Assembly: GCA_963693025.1 (NCBI GenBank)
Contig: OY843749.1
Coordinates: 2,604,001 to 2,668,000, forward strand
From: JAHRAW01 sp963693025
Lineage (GTDB): Bacteria > Pseudomonadota > Gammaproteobacteria > Arenicellales > Poriferihabitantaceae
DNA: 64,000 bases
Direction of reading: 5' to 3'
The translations under genes were made by a program, and so were the position numbers. Shown here one piece after another: positions 8,598-16,768 of the stretch. Position 1 is the stretch's first letter; each line of letters begins with the position of its first letter. The notes under the pieces are model-generated. The model did not search any database, was not told the origin of the DNA, and worked only from the letters and a program-made list of their open reading frames with translations.

Positions 8598-8794
8598 CGT
8601 CATTCTCGAGCGTTAGTGACCGTTGCCGCCGCGCTTCTTCTTTTAAGCGGCGGCTTACGGACACTTGCGTCCTCGGGAATCTCCCTAAGATTGGCACGGG
8701 CTTTGTTGAAATTCACGGTAGCCTTAGGGAGATTCCCGAAGCGAAGAAAATATGGTCGCTGACGCTCCCTATTTTCTACCGTTCGAGAATGACG
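8598..8794 (+). repeat. Palindromic MITE-like repeat, copy 3 (short form)
   Basis: Directly repeated behind copy 2 with only 13 bases between them. It has the same two hairpins but no extra module. The remaining bases up to argJ are a T/G-rich simple sequence (repeated TTTGGTTTGTT units) in which no gene is seen. Confidence 0.92.
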
Positions 8795-8877
8795 GGGTTG
8801 TTGTTTTTGGTTTGTTATTTTTGGTTTGTTGTTTGTTGCTGGTTTGTTTTATGTTTGTCGTTAGGCAGTAAGAAACA

Positions 8878-10122
8878 ATGAACCCTCCCCCCATTAAAAA
8901 ATCCCCCCTAGCCCCAGCGGCTTTCCCCGAATTGCCGCCAATCCCCGGTGTGCAGTTGGCAACAACCGAGTCAGGTGCCAAGTATCGCGGACGGGACGAT
9001 TTGATGTTGGCGGTGGTTGAGTCAGGCGCGACCGTTGCCGGGGTGTTGACGCAATCTACCACCGCCGGTGCGCCGGTGCGGTGGTGCAGGCGGCAACTGG
9101 AGGCGGAAAACGCGCCGCGCGCGTTGCTGGTCAACGCGGGCAACGCCAACACCTTTACCGGCGCAGCCGGCGACCGGCATTTGCTGGACACCTGCCGCGC
9201 GGTGGCGGCGGCGCTGGGTTGCGAGCCCGAGCAGGTGTTGGCGGCGTCCACCGGGGTGATTGGCGAGGCGTTGCCGGTGGATGAAATCGTGCGCGCCGTG
9301 CCGCATTTGGCATCAAAGTTGAGCGACGATGCATGGGAGCGCGCCGCCGCCGCGATTATGACCACCGACACCTTCGCCAAAGGCACCACCGCGCGCGCCA
9401 CGATTTCGGGGCGGTCGGTGACCATCAACGGATTCGCCAAAGGCTCGGGCATGATTGAGCCGAACATGGCGACGATGCTCGCCTTCCTGTTCACCGACGC
9501 GGCCATTCCGCGCGCGGTGTTGCAGCCGATGCTGACCGCCGCCAACGCGCAATCGTTCAACGCCATCACCGTGGACGGCGACACCTCGACGAGCGATATT
9601 TGCCTGCTGCTGGCGACCGGCAAAGCGGGCAATCCGCCGCCCGCCTCCGTTGCCGACGACACCCTCGACGAGTTCAAGCGCGCGCTCGACGAGGTGATGT
9701 TGTCGCTCGCCTTGCAGGTGGTCGGCGACGGCGAAGGCGCGCAAAAATTAATCCGCGTGGAAGTGCGCGGCGGCGAAAACGACCGCGCCGCCAAGGCGGT
9801 CGCCAAGGCGGTCGCCAACTCGCCGCTGGTGAAAACCGCCATCGCCGGCGAAGACGCCAACTGGGGGCGCATCGTCATGGCGGTCGGCAAGTCGGGGCAG
9901 CGGGTCGAGCCGGCGCGGCTCAAAATCGCCATCGGCGGGGTGCCGGTCACCGAAGCGGGCAAGCGCATCGACGGCTTTGACGAGGCGCCGCTGAGCGCGC
10001 ACCTTAAGGGCAGGGAGATTGCAATTGAGGTGGATTTGGGGCTGGCGGACGGTTGCGCGCGCGTCTGGACTTGCGACCTGACCCACGGCTACATCGACAT
10101 CAATGCCGACTACCGCTCCTGA
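8878..10122 (+). CDS. argJ: Bifunctional ornithine acetyltransferase / N-acetylglutamate synthase ArgJ
   Basis: Transfers the acetyl group of N-acetylornithine to glutamate (and may also use acetyl-CoA) in the cyclic arginine pathway. The 414-residue precursor autocleaves into alpha and beta chains. The cleavage site is visible as NMATMLAFL, with the nucleophilic Thr at residue 199. Also present are TTDTFAKGTT, VNAGNANTFTG and a final THGYIDINADYRS, all typical of ArgJ. It follows secA after two repeat copies and overlaps mutT by 20 bases, matching the secA-argJ-mutT-coaE order known in gammaproteobacteria. Confidence 0.96.
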   Translation: MNPPPIKKSPLAPAAFPELPPIPGVQLATTESGAKYRGRDDLMLAVVESGATVAGVLTQSTTAGAPVRWCRRQLEAENAPRALLVNAGNANTFTGAAGDRHLLDTCRAVAAALGCEPEQVLAASTGVIGEALPVDEIVRAVPHLASKLSDDAWERAAAAIMTTDTFAKGTTARATISGRSVTINGFAKGSGMIEPNMATMLAFLFTDAAIPRAVLQPMLTAANAQSFNAITVDGDTSTSDICLLLATGKAGNPPPASVADDTLDEFKRALDEVMLSLALQVVGDGEGAQKLIRVEVRGGENDRAAKAVAKAVANSPLVKTAIAGEDANWGRIVMAVGKSGQRVEPARLKIAIGGVPVTEAGKRIDGFDEAPLSAHLKGREIAIEVDLGLADGCARVWTCDLTHGYIDINADYRS

Positions 10123-10561
10123 TGCGCGCCTGCATGTGGTGGTCGGCATTCTGCGCCGGCGCGACGGCAAGTTCCTGATTCAACAACGCATGCCCGGCAC
10201 GCCGTGCGCCGGGCAATGGGAATTCCCCGGCGGCAAGGTTGAAGCGGGCGAGTCGCCGCGCCGCGCGCTGGCGCGTGAACTTGCAGAAGAACTCGGGGTC
10301 GAGGCGCTGAGCGTACGCGAGTTGGTGAAGTTGCCGTTTGACTACGCCCACGCGCGCGTGTGGCTGGATGTCTTCGTGGTCGATTCCTTCGCCGGCGAAG
10401 CGCTCGGGCGGGAGGGGCAGGCAACGCGCTGGCGCACGCTCGATGAAATTCGTAGGCACGATATTCTCGCGGCGGTGCCGGCGATTTTGGATGCGTTGAG
10501 CGAGGCGGGCGATGGCGATGGCGACGCGGATGCGGCGGCGCACGGCGAGTCAGCCGAATAA
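10103..10561 (+). CDS. mutT: 8-oxo-dGTP diphosphatase (MutT-like Nudix hydrolase)
   Basis: Hydrolyses oxidised GTP/dGTP to monophosphates, preventing A:T to C:G transversions. The 152-residue product carries a full Nudix box, GGKVEAGESPRRALARELAE followed by ELG, which fits G-x5-E-x7-R-E-x2-E-E-x-G. WEFPGG precedes it as in MutT. The start overlaps the end of argJ. The C-terminal tail (EAGDGDGDADAAAHG, from GATGGC/GACGCG repeats) is low complexity and not part of the fold. Its 3' end overlaps the convergent coaE by 12 bases. Confidence 0.9.
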   Translation: MPTTAPDARLHVVVGILRRRDGKFLIQQRMPGTPCAGQWEFPGGKVEAGESPRRALARELAEELGVEALSVRELVKLPFDYAHARVWLDVFVVDSFAGEALGREGQATRWRTLDEIRRHDILAAVPAILDALSEAGDGDGDADAAAHGESAE

Positions 10562-11143
10562 CTCTATATAAGTGTCGTGCAACCGCCGCACCTGCGGTTC
10601 AATATCCGCCGGGTCGCCGTTGTTGTCGATGACATCATCCGCCACCGCCCGGCGCTGCCGCTCGCTCGCCTGCGTGCGCATAACCCGCTCGATTTCCGCC
10701 GGCTTCATACCGCGCCGCCGCAGCCGCCGAACGCGCACATCGCGCGAACACGACACCACCAACACGCGCTCCATCTCCCGGTATTGCCCGCTCTCAACCA
10801 GCAACGGAATGTCAAGAATGCAATAACGCCCCGCATCGCGCGCCGCGCGGTCGTGCATTTCGGCGCGGATGGGCGGGTGCAAAATAGACTCAAGCAGTTC
10901 CCGCTGCGGCTTGGATGCGAACACAATGCGCCCGAGTTGCGCCCGGTCAAGCCGCCCCTGCTCATCCACAATCCCGGCGCCAAACTGCTCCACAATCCGC
11001 TCAAACTGCGCCGTCCCCGGCTCACTGATGCGCCGCGCAATCACATCGGCGTCAAGCACCGTCACACCAAGCGCGGCAAACGCATCGGCAACGGTCGTCT
11101 TGCCACCGCCGATGCCGCCGGTTAGTCCGACCCGGGCCGCCAT
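10550..11143 (-). CDS. coaE: Dephospho-CoA kinase CoaE
   Basis: P-loop kinase that phosphorylates the 3'-hydroxyl of dephospho-CoA, the last step of coenzyme A synthesis. The 197-residue product starts MAARVGLTGGIGGGKTTVA, with the Walker A loop GGIGGGKTT. The family motifs DADVIARRI, HPPIRAEM and DIPLLVESG are also visible. A GTG one codon upstream is possible, but the ATG gives the standard start. Transcribed convergently with mutT, it shares a short gap with the SUF operon. coaD, the preceding pathway step, is also in this window. Confidence 0.95.
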   Translation of the reverse strand: MAARVGLTGGIGGGKTTVADAFAALGVTVLDADVIARRISEPGTAQFERIVEQFGAGIVDEQGRLDRAQLGRIVFASKPQRELLESILHPPIRAEMHDRAARDAGRYCILDIPLLVESGQYREMERVLVVSCSRDVRVRRLRRRGMKPAEIERVMRTQASERQRRAVADDVIDNNGDPADIEPQVRRLHDTYIELFG

Positions 11144-11202
11144 CACGGGGCGCCGGTGCCGGTTTGCGCGGGGTGAGGCAAGATGAATTCGCTCCCCCGC
11201 GC

Positions 11203-11256
11203 CATGCGATAAAAAATCATGCGATAAAAACCTAGTAAAATACTCGGTTTTAGGTT
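11203..11256 (+). promoter_or_regulatory. Putative iscR/suf operator and promoter region
   Basis: Two tandem copies of CATGCGATAAAAA (13 bases) are followed by an inverted repeat AACCTA-N16-TAGGTT. The spacer of this dyad contains TAAAAT, a plausible -10. Rrf2-family regulators bind dyads and IscR often controls its own operon, so autoregulation here is a reasonable inference. The sequence does not fit the published IscR type 2 consensus well. Confidence 0.4.
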
Positions 11257-11337
11257 ATGCTCCGCGCTTTCCACCGCCGGCGTCGGCGGTACAGGGCAAT
11301 ACAGGCAATCAAGCCAACCCAACCCAAGCCATTTTCA

Positions 11338-11805
11338 ATGCGACTAACCACCAAAGGGCGCTATGCCGTCACCGCGATGATTGATTTGGCGATGCACCAG
11401 CCGGATGGGCCGGTCACGCTCAAAAGCATAGCAGAAAATCAGGGGATTTCGCTGGCGTATCTGGAGCAGTTGTTTTCCATGTTGCGGCGGCGCGATTTGG
11501 TGGTCGGTGTGCGCGGTCCGGGCGGGGGGTATGTGCTGGCGCGCGATGTTGACCGCATCAGTATGGCGGACATTGTGGTGGCGGTGGATGAGCCGCTCGA
11601 CATTACGCAATGCGACGGGCGCGAAGATTGTCACGACGGCAAGCGTTGTTTGTCGCACGATTTGTGGAGTGAGTTGAGCGATGAACTGTATTCCTTTCTC
11701 AACGGCATCCGGCTGGGTGAGTTGATGCGCCGTAGCGGTCTTGGGCGCGCGTCCGCCGACAGCGGCTCGCGGCAGGTGCCGATGCCGAGTTTGAATGAAC
11801 GTTAA
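11338..11805 (+). CDS. iscR: Rrf2/IscR-family Fe-S-responsive transcriptional regulator
   Basis: Winged-helix regulator expected to sense Fe-S status through a [2Fe-2S] cluster and control the downstream suf genes. The 155-residue product begins MRLTTKGRYAVTAMIDLAMH, with the recognition region SLAYLEQLFSMLRRRDLVVG and the wing GVRGPGGGYVLAR. Cysteines 92, 98 and 104 in QCDGREDCHDGKRCL match the C-x5-C-x5-C cluster ligands of IscR. An upstream in-frame ATG adds an unrelated Arg-rich stretch and was rejected. sufB follows 21 bases downstream. Confidence 0.93.
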   Translation: MRLTTKGRYAVTAMIDLAMHQPDGPVTLKSIAENQGISLAYLEQLFSMLRRRDLVVGVRGPGGGYVLARDVDRISMADIVVAVDEPLDITQCDGREDCHDGKRCLSHDLWSELSDELYSFLNGIRLGELMRRSGLGRASADSGSRQVPMPSLNER

Positions 11806-11826
11806 ATCTAAAACGAGCAATTATCA

Positions 11827-13278
11827 ATGAGCACTACCGAAAGAGACCTGGCGACGCTGGTTCAGCGTGAATACAAAGAAGGTTTTGTGACCGACATCGA
11901 CGCCGACACGCTGCCGCCCGGCTTGGATGAAGATGTCATCCGCGCCATTTCATCCAAGAAGGGCGAGCCTGAATTTATGCTTGAATGGCGACTGGAAGCG
12001 TATCGGCGCTGGCTTGCGATGGCGCAGCCGCAGTGGGCGCAAGTGCACTATCCGCCCATCGATTATCAAGCCATCAGTTACTACTCCGCGCCCAAGCAGG
12101 TAGAGTTGCTGGACAGCCTCGACGAAGTCGACCCGAAACTGCTCGAGACTTACGAAAAACTCGGTATTCCCATCGACGAGCAGAAGACGCTGGCGGGCGT
12201 CAAGGTGGCGGTGGATGCGGTGTTTGACAGCGTGTCGGTGGCGACCACTTTCAAGAAAACGCTGTCCGAAGCGGGCGTGATTTTTTGTTCGTTCTCCGAG
12301 GCGGTCGCGGATTTTCCCGAACTGGTGCGACGCTATCTCGGCTCGGTGGTGCCGCCGGGCGACAATTATTACGCGGCGTTGAACTCGGCGGTGTTCAGCG
12401 ACGGCTCATTCGTCTATATCCCCAAGGGCGTGCGCTGCCCAATGGAATTGTCCACCTACTTCCGCATCAACGCGATGAACACCGGGCAGTTTGAGCGCAC
12501 GCTAATCGTCGCCGACGAGGACAGTTATGTCAGTTACCTCGAAGGATGCACCGCGCCGATGCGCGATGAAAATCAGTTGCACGCGGCGGTGGTTGAACTA
12601 GTGGCGATGAAGGGCGCGCAGATTAAATATTCCACGGTGCAGAACTGGTATCCCGGCGACGAGCAGGGCAGGGGGGGGATTTACAACTTCGTCACCAAGC
12701 GCGGCGCGTGCCGCGGGGATGGCGCCAAGATTTCATGGACGCAAGTGGAAACCGGCTCGGCAATCACCTGGAAATATCCCAGCGTGCTGCTCGAAGGCGA
12801 CAACTCCATCGGCGAGTTCTACTCGGTGGCGCTGACCAACAACTACCAACAAGCCGACACCGGCACCAAGATGGTGCACATCGGCAAGAACACCGGCAGC
12901 ACCATCATCTCCAAAGGCATCTCCGCGGGCCATGGCCAGAACGCCTACCGCGGCCTGGTCAAAGTAATCGCCGGCGCCGAAAACGCGCGCAACTATTCGC
13001 AATGCGACTCGCTCCTGATGGGCGACCAATGCGGCGCGCACACCTACCCCTACATGGAAATCAAAAACCCAACCGCCGTAGTAGAACACGAAGCCACCAC
13101 CTCCCGCATAGGCGAAGACCAGTTGTTCTACTGCCGCCAACGCGGTCTGTCGGAAGAGGATGCGTTGTCGATGATTGTCAATGGGTTTTGTAAGGAAGTG
13201 TTTAAGGAGTTGCCGATGGAGTTTGCGGTTGAAGCGCAGAAGTTGCTGGGGATTAGTTTGGAGGGGGCGGTGGGGTGA
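11827..13278 (+). CDS. sufB: Fe-S cluster assembly scaffold protein SufB
   Basis: Beta-helix core subunit of the SufBC2D scaffold on which Fe-S clusters are assembled. The 483-residue length is normal. It starts MSTTERDLATLVQREYKEGF. Family stretches include FIYIPKGVRCPMELSTYFRI (FVYIPKG here), YLEGCTAPM, VQNWYPGD, SKGISAGHGQNAYRG, CDSLLMGDQCGAHTYPY and DQLFYCRQRGL. In most genomes sufC follows directly; here about 4 kb of repeat and accessory genes separate it from intact sufC. Confidence 0.97.
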   Translation: MSTTERDLATLVQREYKEGFVTDIDADTLPPGLDEDVIRAISSKKGEPEFMLEWRLEAYRRWLAMAQPQWAQVHYPPIDYQAISYYSAPKQVELLDSLDEVDPKLLETYEKLGIPIDEQKTLAGVKVAVDAVFDSVSVATTFKKTLSEAGVIFCSFSEAVADFPELVRRYLGSVVPPGDNYYAALNSAVFSDGSFVYIPKGVRCPMELSTYFRINAMNTGQFERTLIVADEDSYVSYLEGCTAPMRDENQLHAAVVELVAMKGAQIKYSTVQNWYPGDEQGRGGIYNFVTKRGACRGDGAKISWTQVETGSAITWKYPSVLLEGDNSIGEFYSVALTNNYQQADTGTKMVHIGKNTGSTIISKGISAGHGQNAYRGLVKVIAGAENARNYSQCDSLLMGDQCGAHTYPYMEIKNPTAVVEHEATTSRIGEDQLFYCRQRGLSEEDALSMIVNGFCKEVFKELPMEFAVEAQKLLGISLEGAVG

Positions 13279-13311
13279 TGGGTTTCTTAACGCGACCAAC
13301 AACAACAACGC

Positions 13312-13509
13312 CGTCATTCTCGAGCGTTAGTGTCCGTTGCCGCCGCGCTTTTTCTTTTGCGGCGGCTTACCGGACACTTGCGTCCTCGGGAATCTCCCTA
13401 AGGTTGGCACGGTCTTTGTTGGAGTCCACGGTAGCCTTATGGAGATTCCCGAATCGAAGAAAATATGGTCGCCTGTCGGCTCCCTATTTTCTACCGTTCG
13501 AGAATGACG
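13312..13509 (+). repeat. Palindromic MITE-like repeat, copy 4 (short form)
   Basis: Full short-form copy immediately after sufB, with the standard ends and both hairpins. The loop side of hairpin A lacks a few bases (TTTTCTTTTGCGGCGGCTTACC). The rest of the gap up to the next gene shows no ORF of interest. Its position would be expected to terminate or weaken transcription from sufB into the genes behind it. Confidence 0.92.
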
Positions 13510-13620
13510 GGGTTGTGGAATTTGTGATGGAGGGTGGGAGTTGTTTGTTTAGTTTGGATGGGGCGGTTGGTTAGCGACCGCGTGATTGTTATTTTTGCTT
13601 CGACATCAAGAGAGAAAACG

Positions 13621-14592
13621 ATGGCTTATACATTTTTAAATTTAGCGCGTGATGTGCTGAAAGACGCACCTACCCCGCTTGCCTATGTTGAAATCTGGGA
13701 ACAAGCAAAACAGAGCGGATTGGCTCAGAAACTCAACACGCAAGGCGCGACACCGCAGGCGACGCTGGGTGCAAGGCTCTCAACTGATATTCTTCACAAC
13801 AAAGATGACTCGATATTTGTTCGAATTGGCAGGAGACCGCAACGATATTTTTTGAAAAACCGTTTGCACGAAATCGATGCGAACGCCATACCCAAATTAG
13901 ATGAATTGAATGGTGCAACTACTGCGAAAACAGTAGGCTATGAGGAAAAAGACTTACACCCGCTACTGGCATATTTTGCATATACCAACGATAACTTTTC
14001 GGGGCAAAGGCAAATTTACACCAAAACGATCAAGCACCAAAGGACGAGGGTGAGAGCACTCAGGGAGTGGTTGCATCCTGATATGGTGGGCGTATATTTT
14101 CCTTTTGAAGACTTGGAAAAAAGCGTAATTAAGTTGAGCGGATCTCTTAATTCCAACTCCGTTTTTCAACTGTTCTCGTTTGAATTAAAACGAAGCATAG
14201 ACAGAGGCAATTACCGAGAATATTTTTTCCAAGCGGTGTCAAATTCATCCTGGGCGCATGAAGGCTATCTTGTGGCCGCGGAAATATCGGGAGACGATGA
14301 ACTCCGAAGAGAACTCGGGCGGCTCACCAATGCATTTGGTATCGGTGTGATTCATTTGAACGTTAAAGACATCGCCGCTTCCGACGTGCTATTCAGGGCG
14401 AGCACTAAAGCAGAATTGGACTGGGAGACGATTAACAAGTTATGCACGGTGAACGAAGATTTTGCGTCGTTTATTAATCGGCTGAACACCGATTTTGGCG
14501 CAGGCCAAATTCATCAAACAGAATACGATGCGATTATTACGGACCCGGCCACTTATGTTCGGGAGAAACTTAAAATAGATGCGGTTGAATAA
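13621..14592 (+). CDS. HARE-HTH domain protein with a PD-(D/E)XK-like nuclease region
   Basis: A 323-residue protein, visibly richer in AT than its neighbours. Residues 1-80 (start MAYTFLNLARDVLKDA, then YVEIWEQAKQSGL, ATLGARLSTDIL and DSIFVRIGRRPQRYFL) resemble the HARE-HTH winged helix found on restriction-type enzymes and chromatin proteins. The second half holds HPDMVGVYF with Asp154 and FSFELKR with Glu188/Lys190, spaced like the D...ExK core of PD-(D/E)XK nucleases. This suggests a DNA-binding nuclease of the restriction/defence kind. The function is inferred from motifs only. It lies between sufB and a truncated sufC copy, so it is probably horizontally acquired. Confidence 0.6.
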   Translation: MAYTFLNLARDVLKDAPTPLAYVEIWEQAKQSGLAQKLNTQGATPQATLGARLSTDILHNKDDSIFVRIGRRPQRYFLKNRLHEIDANAIPKLDELNGATTAKTVGYEEKDLHPLLAYFAYTNDNFSGQRQIYTKTIKHQRTRVRALREWLHPDMVGVYFPFEDLEKSVIKLSGSLNSNSVFQLFSFELKRSIDRGNYREYFFQAVSNSSWAHEGYLVAAEISGDDELRRELGRLTNAFGIGVIHLNVKDIAASDVLFRASTKAELDWETINKLCTVNEDFASFINRLNTDFGAGQIHQTEYDAIITDPATYVREKLKIDAVE

Positions 14593-14613
14593 ACCGCAAA
14601 ATGGAACTAACCC

Positions 14614-14751
14614 ATGCTAACCATCAAAAACCTACACGCCACCGTCGACGACAAACCCATCCTCAACGGCATCAACCTCACCATCAAAGCCGGTGAAATC
14701 CACGCCGTTATGGGTCCCAACGGCTCCGGCAAAAGCACGCCGGCAAGGTGA
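14614..14751 (+). pseudogene. Truncated sufC 5' copy 1
   Basis: Forty-five codons starting MLTIKNLHATVDDKPILNGI, nearly identical to the N-terminus of intact SufC through the Walker A loop GPNGSGKST, then ending PAR-stop. The homology with copy 2 begins about 10 bases before the ATG (GGAACTAACC). The terminal CCGGCAAGGTG resembles a later part of sufC (CCGGCGGAAAGGTG), so an internal deletion is possible. The parA-like gene starts 10 bases after its stop. It cannot encode a working ATPase. Confidence 0.9.
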
Positions 14752-14761
14752 AGCGTAAAAA

Positions 14762-15613
14762 ATGAAAACCATAGCCACAATTAATTTCAAGGGCGGGGTC
14801 GGCAAGACCACCACTACTTGGTGTTTGGGGGATGTGTTGTCAACGCAGCCAAATTCGACTGTGTTGCTGGTCGACTTGGATGCGCAAGCATCGCTGACTG
14901 ATTCTCTGGCGCTTCTGACTGATATTGATGACTTTCGATACTGGAAAGAAGCAAGAGAAACAAACGCTCAAACAACATTTGCGGTGCTGCAAAAATTCTT
15001 AACGGCGGAAAAAGGGTTTGATTTTCAACCCGGCGACAACTACATCTACAAATTGAAAGAAGGGTTTCATTTCATTCCTTCCACCGCCGACCTGTATTGG
15101 ATGAGTTTAAATTCTTTTGACCCTGAAAAGGGAAGAGTGTTTGTCAGGCGTTTGCTTGAGAAAATCGAAAACTCCGCTGACCTGCCAAAATATGACTATG
15201 TTATTTTTGACTGTCCGCCATCGTTCACAACGCTCTCTTACAGCGTTTGCACCTGTTGCGATTTGATTTTGTTGCCGGTCAATCCGGACTTTTTTGCGGC
15301 GCGAGGTGTTGAAATACTGCTAACCGGGCTCAAAGAACGAATTGAAGCGCGCCCGCTGCCGCAGGTGGCAGTTTTTGCAAACCGGGTAAAAACTTGGCGG
15401 CGGCCGACAAAATTATCGAGACAATGGATTGCTGATGTGCAGGATGCTTGCGCAGAGATGAGGAGCAGATGGGGCATTGATGTGCGTTATCTGGACGCGT
15501 GGATCCCGGACCGCGCCGCGATACGCGATGCGATACCAAGCCGCAATACCCCGCGCAGACATTTTCGTGATTTCATCAATCTTTGGGAAGAAGCGGGAGG
15601 TAAATTGAAATGA
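14762..15613 (+). CDS. ParA/MinD-family ATPase
   Basis: A 283-residue P-loop ATPase of the ParA/Soj group, which drives partitioning or positioning of DNA and large complexes. The deviant Walker A FKGGVGKTTTTWCLGDVL lies at residues 9-26, the A' motif as VLLVDLDAQASLTDSL, and Walker B as YDYVIFDCPPS. Usual ParA partners (ParB with parS) are not seen; the next gene overlaps it and is the likely partner. Base composition is lower in GC than the host genes. Placed directly after a truncated sufC copy, it looks like cargo of an inserted unit. Confidence 0.85.
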   Translation: MKTIATINFKGGVGKTTTTWCLGDVLSTQPNSTVLLVDLDAQASLTDSLALLTDIDDFRYWKEARETNAQTTFAVLQKFLTAEKGFDFQPGDNYIYKLKEGFHFIPSTADLYWMSLNSFDPEKGRVFVRRLLEKIENSADLPKYDYVIFDCPPSFTTLSYSVCTCCDLILLPVNPDFFAARGVEILLTGLKERIEARPLPQVAVFANRVKTWRRPTKLSRQWIADVQDACAEMRSRWGIDVRYLDAWIPDRAAIRDAIPSRNTPRRHFRDFINLWEEAGGKLK

Positions 15614-16098
15614 CAGATGACAATTTTTGGGGTGACAAAGCGGAATACATTCAGAAGTTAGCCAGTGAGGTGGCTGGGCTGAAGGGCGTGGTGCAAGATG
15701 TTTCACAACAAATCAGGCGCATTGAGCGGCGCATTGATTTAGTCCTGCCCGAAAAGCCCCGGGAAAAAGGGCGAAAGACCCCCGTCAACGGCGGGCGTCG
15801 CCCGGCGAAAGCGCCGACCATGAGTGAAATCGAAGCGCGTCAAACCATTAAAAGGTTGACGGATAAACTTCACGAGCGCGGCACGATGGAATCCGTTCAA
15901 GCGGAATTGCGCAGTATGACGGTGAAGCATGGACTGACACCCATCGCGCGCGAGTTGGGCATGACCAACACCGCGCTGCCGCCCAAGACCGAACTGGTGC
16001 TGAACATCATCACCCGGCTCCGCCAAAGCGTAATGCTGACCGAAAACATCCGTAAGATGTCCCGCGTTGCCGAAGAGGAAGAACATTTTGGAAACTAA
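15610..16098 (+). CDS. Uncharacterised coiled-coil protein, likely partner of the ParA-like ATPase
   Basis: A 162-residue protein that I do not recognise. Residues 15-50 (LASEVAGLKGVVQDVSQQI then RRIERRIDLVL) look like a coiled coil. A basic Pro/Arg/Lys linker (PEKPREKGRKTPVNGGRR) follows, and then a helical C-terminal domain with EARQTIKRLTDKLHERG and GLTPIARELGMTNTALPPK, the latter resembling a helix-turn-helix. The start overlaps the ParA stop (ATGA), implying coupled translation. A DNA-binding adaptor for the ATPase is a reasonable guess, not a demonstrated role. It ends 4 bases before the second truncated sufC copy. Confidence 0.6.
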   Translation: MTDDNFWGDKAEYIQKLASEVAGLKGVVQDVSQQIRRIERRIDLVLPEKPREKGRKTPVNGGRRPAKAPTMSEIEARQTIKRLTDKLHERGTMESVQAELRSMTVKHGLTPIARELGMTNTALPPKTELVLNIITRLRQSVMLTENIRKMSRVAEEEEHFGN

Positions 16099-16102
16099 CC
16101 CC

Positions 16103-16288
16103 ATGCTAACCATCAAAAACCTACACGCCAACGTCGACGACAAACCCATCCTCAACGGCATCAACCTCACCATCAACGCCGGTGAAATCCACGCCGTTAT
16201 GGGTCCCAATGGCTCCGGAAAAAGCACGCTGGCGAATGTGCTGGTGGAGCGCGGCCAGTATGAGGTGAGCGGTGGGGCGAGCCAATGA
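16103..16288 (+). pseudogene. Truncated sufC 5' copy 2
   Basis: Sixty-one codons that match SufC from MLTIKNLHANVDDKPILNGI through the Walker A loop and on to LANVL and YEV, then diverge to GGASQ-stop. It shares HA, DDK and NLTI with copy 1 where intact SufC has SA, DGK and NLEI, so the two truncated copies are closer to each other than to the intact gene. Its stop overlaps the cytochrome c start (ATGA), so its translation could feed the cargo gene. Confidence 0.9.
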
Positions 16289-16743
16289 AAAAGCGGACAA
16301 CTATCGGTCTGACCGCCGTGCTTGTCGCGCTCGGCGCCGGTCTTTTTGTTTTCCGCGGCGGAAGTTCCCCGGAAAATCCGAGTGCCGTTGGCGGGCGGTG
16401 GTATTCAGCGGCGATGGTTTCCTCCGGCGCGCGTATATTTGCGGCGAATTGCGCTTCCTGTCATGGCGCGTCCGGCGAAGGCGCGGCGAATTGGCAACTG
16501 CGCGGCGCCGACGGTTTTTTCCCGCCGCCGCCGCTCAACGGCAGCGGCCATACCTGGCACCATCCACTGAGCGCGTTGCGCGCCACCATTGAGCGCGGCG
16601 GCACCGCTTTCGGCGGCAAAATGCCGGCGTTCAAGGGGCAACTCGACCGCCGCCGGCAAGACGCCGTCATCGCCTATATCCAGAGCCTCTGGCCCAGCGC
16701 AATCTACACGGCATGGGCGCAACAAATCGAACGCATTAATTGA
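16285..16743 (+). CDS. Exported class I c-type cytochrome
   Basis: A 152-residue protein with an N-terminal signal or anchor helix (KKRTTIGLTAVLVALGAGLF), one haem-attachment motif CASCH and a likely axial Met in GGKMPAF. The spacing is typical of small monohaem cytochromes c. It should act in the periplasm as an electron carrier. It overlaps the stop of truncated sufC copy 2 and precedes a cytochrome b561 gene, so the pair probably forms a small electron-transfer chain. Base composition is close to that of the host, unlike the ParA unit. Confidence 0.87.
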   Translation: MKKRTTIGLTAVLVALGAGLFVFRGGSSPENPSAVGGRWYSAAMVSSGARIFAANCASCHGASGEGAANWQLRGADGFFPPPPLNGSGHTWHHPLSALRATIERGGTAFGGKMPAFKGQLDRRRQDAVIAYIQSLWPSAIYTAWAQQIERIN

Positions 16744-16768
16744 TGCGGCATCTTTTTGCTTAACTGTG

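Noticed and set aside
8234..8881. Plus-strand frame of about 215 codons spanning repeat copies 2 and 3
   Set aside because: It is made of the repeat itself; the same peptide appears wherever the repeat lies and has no start context.
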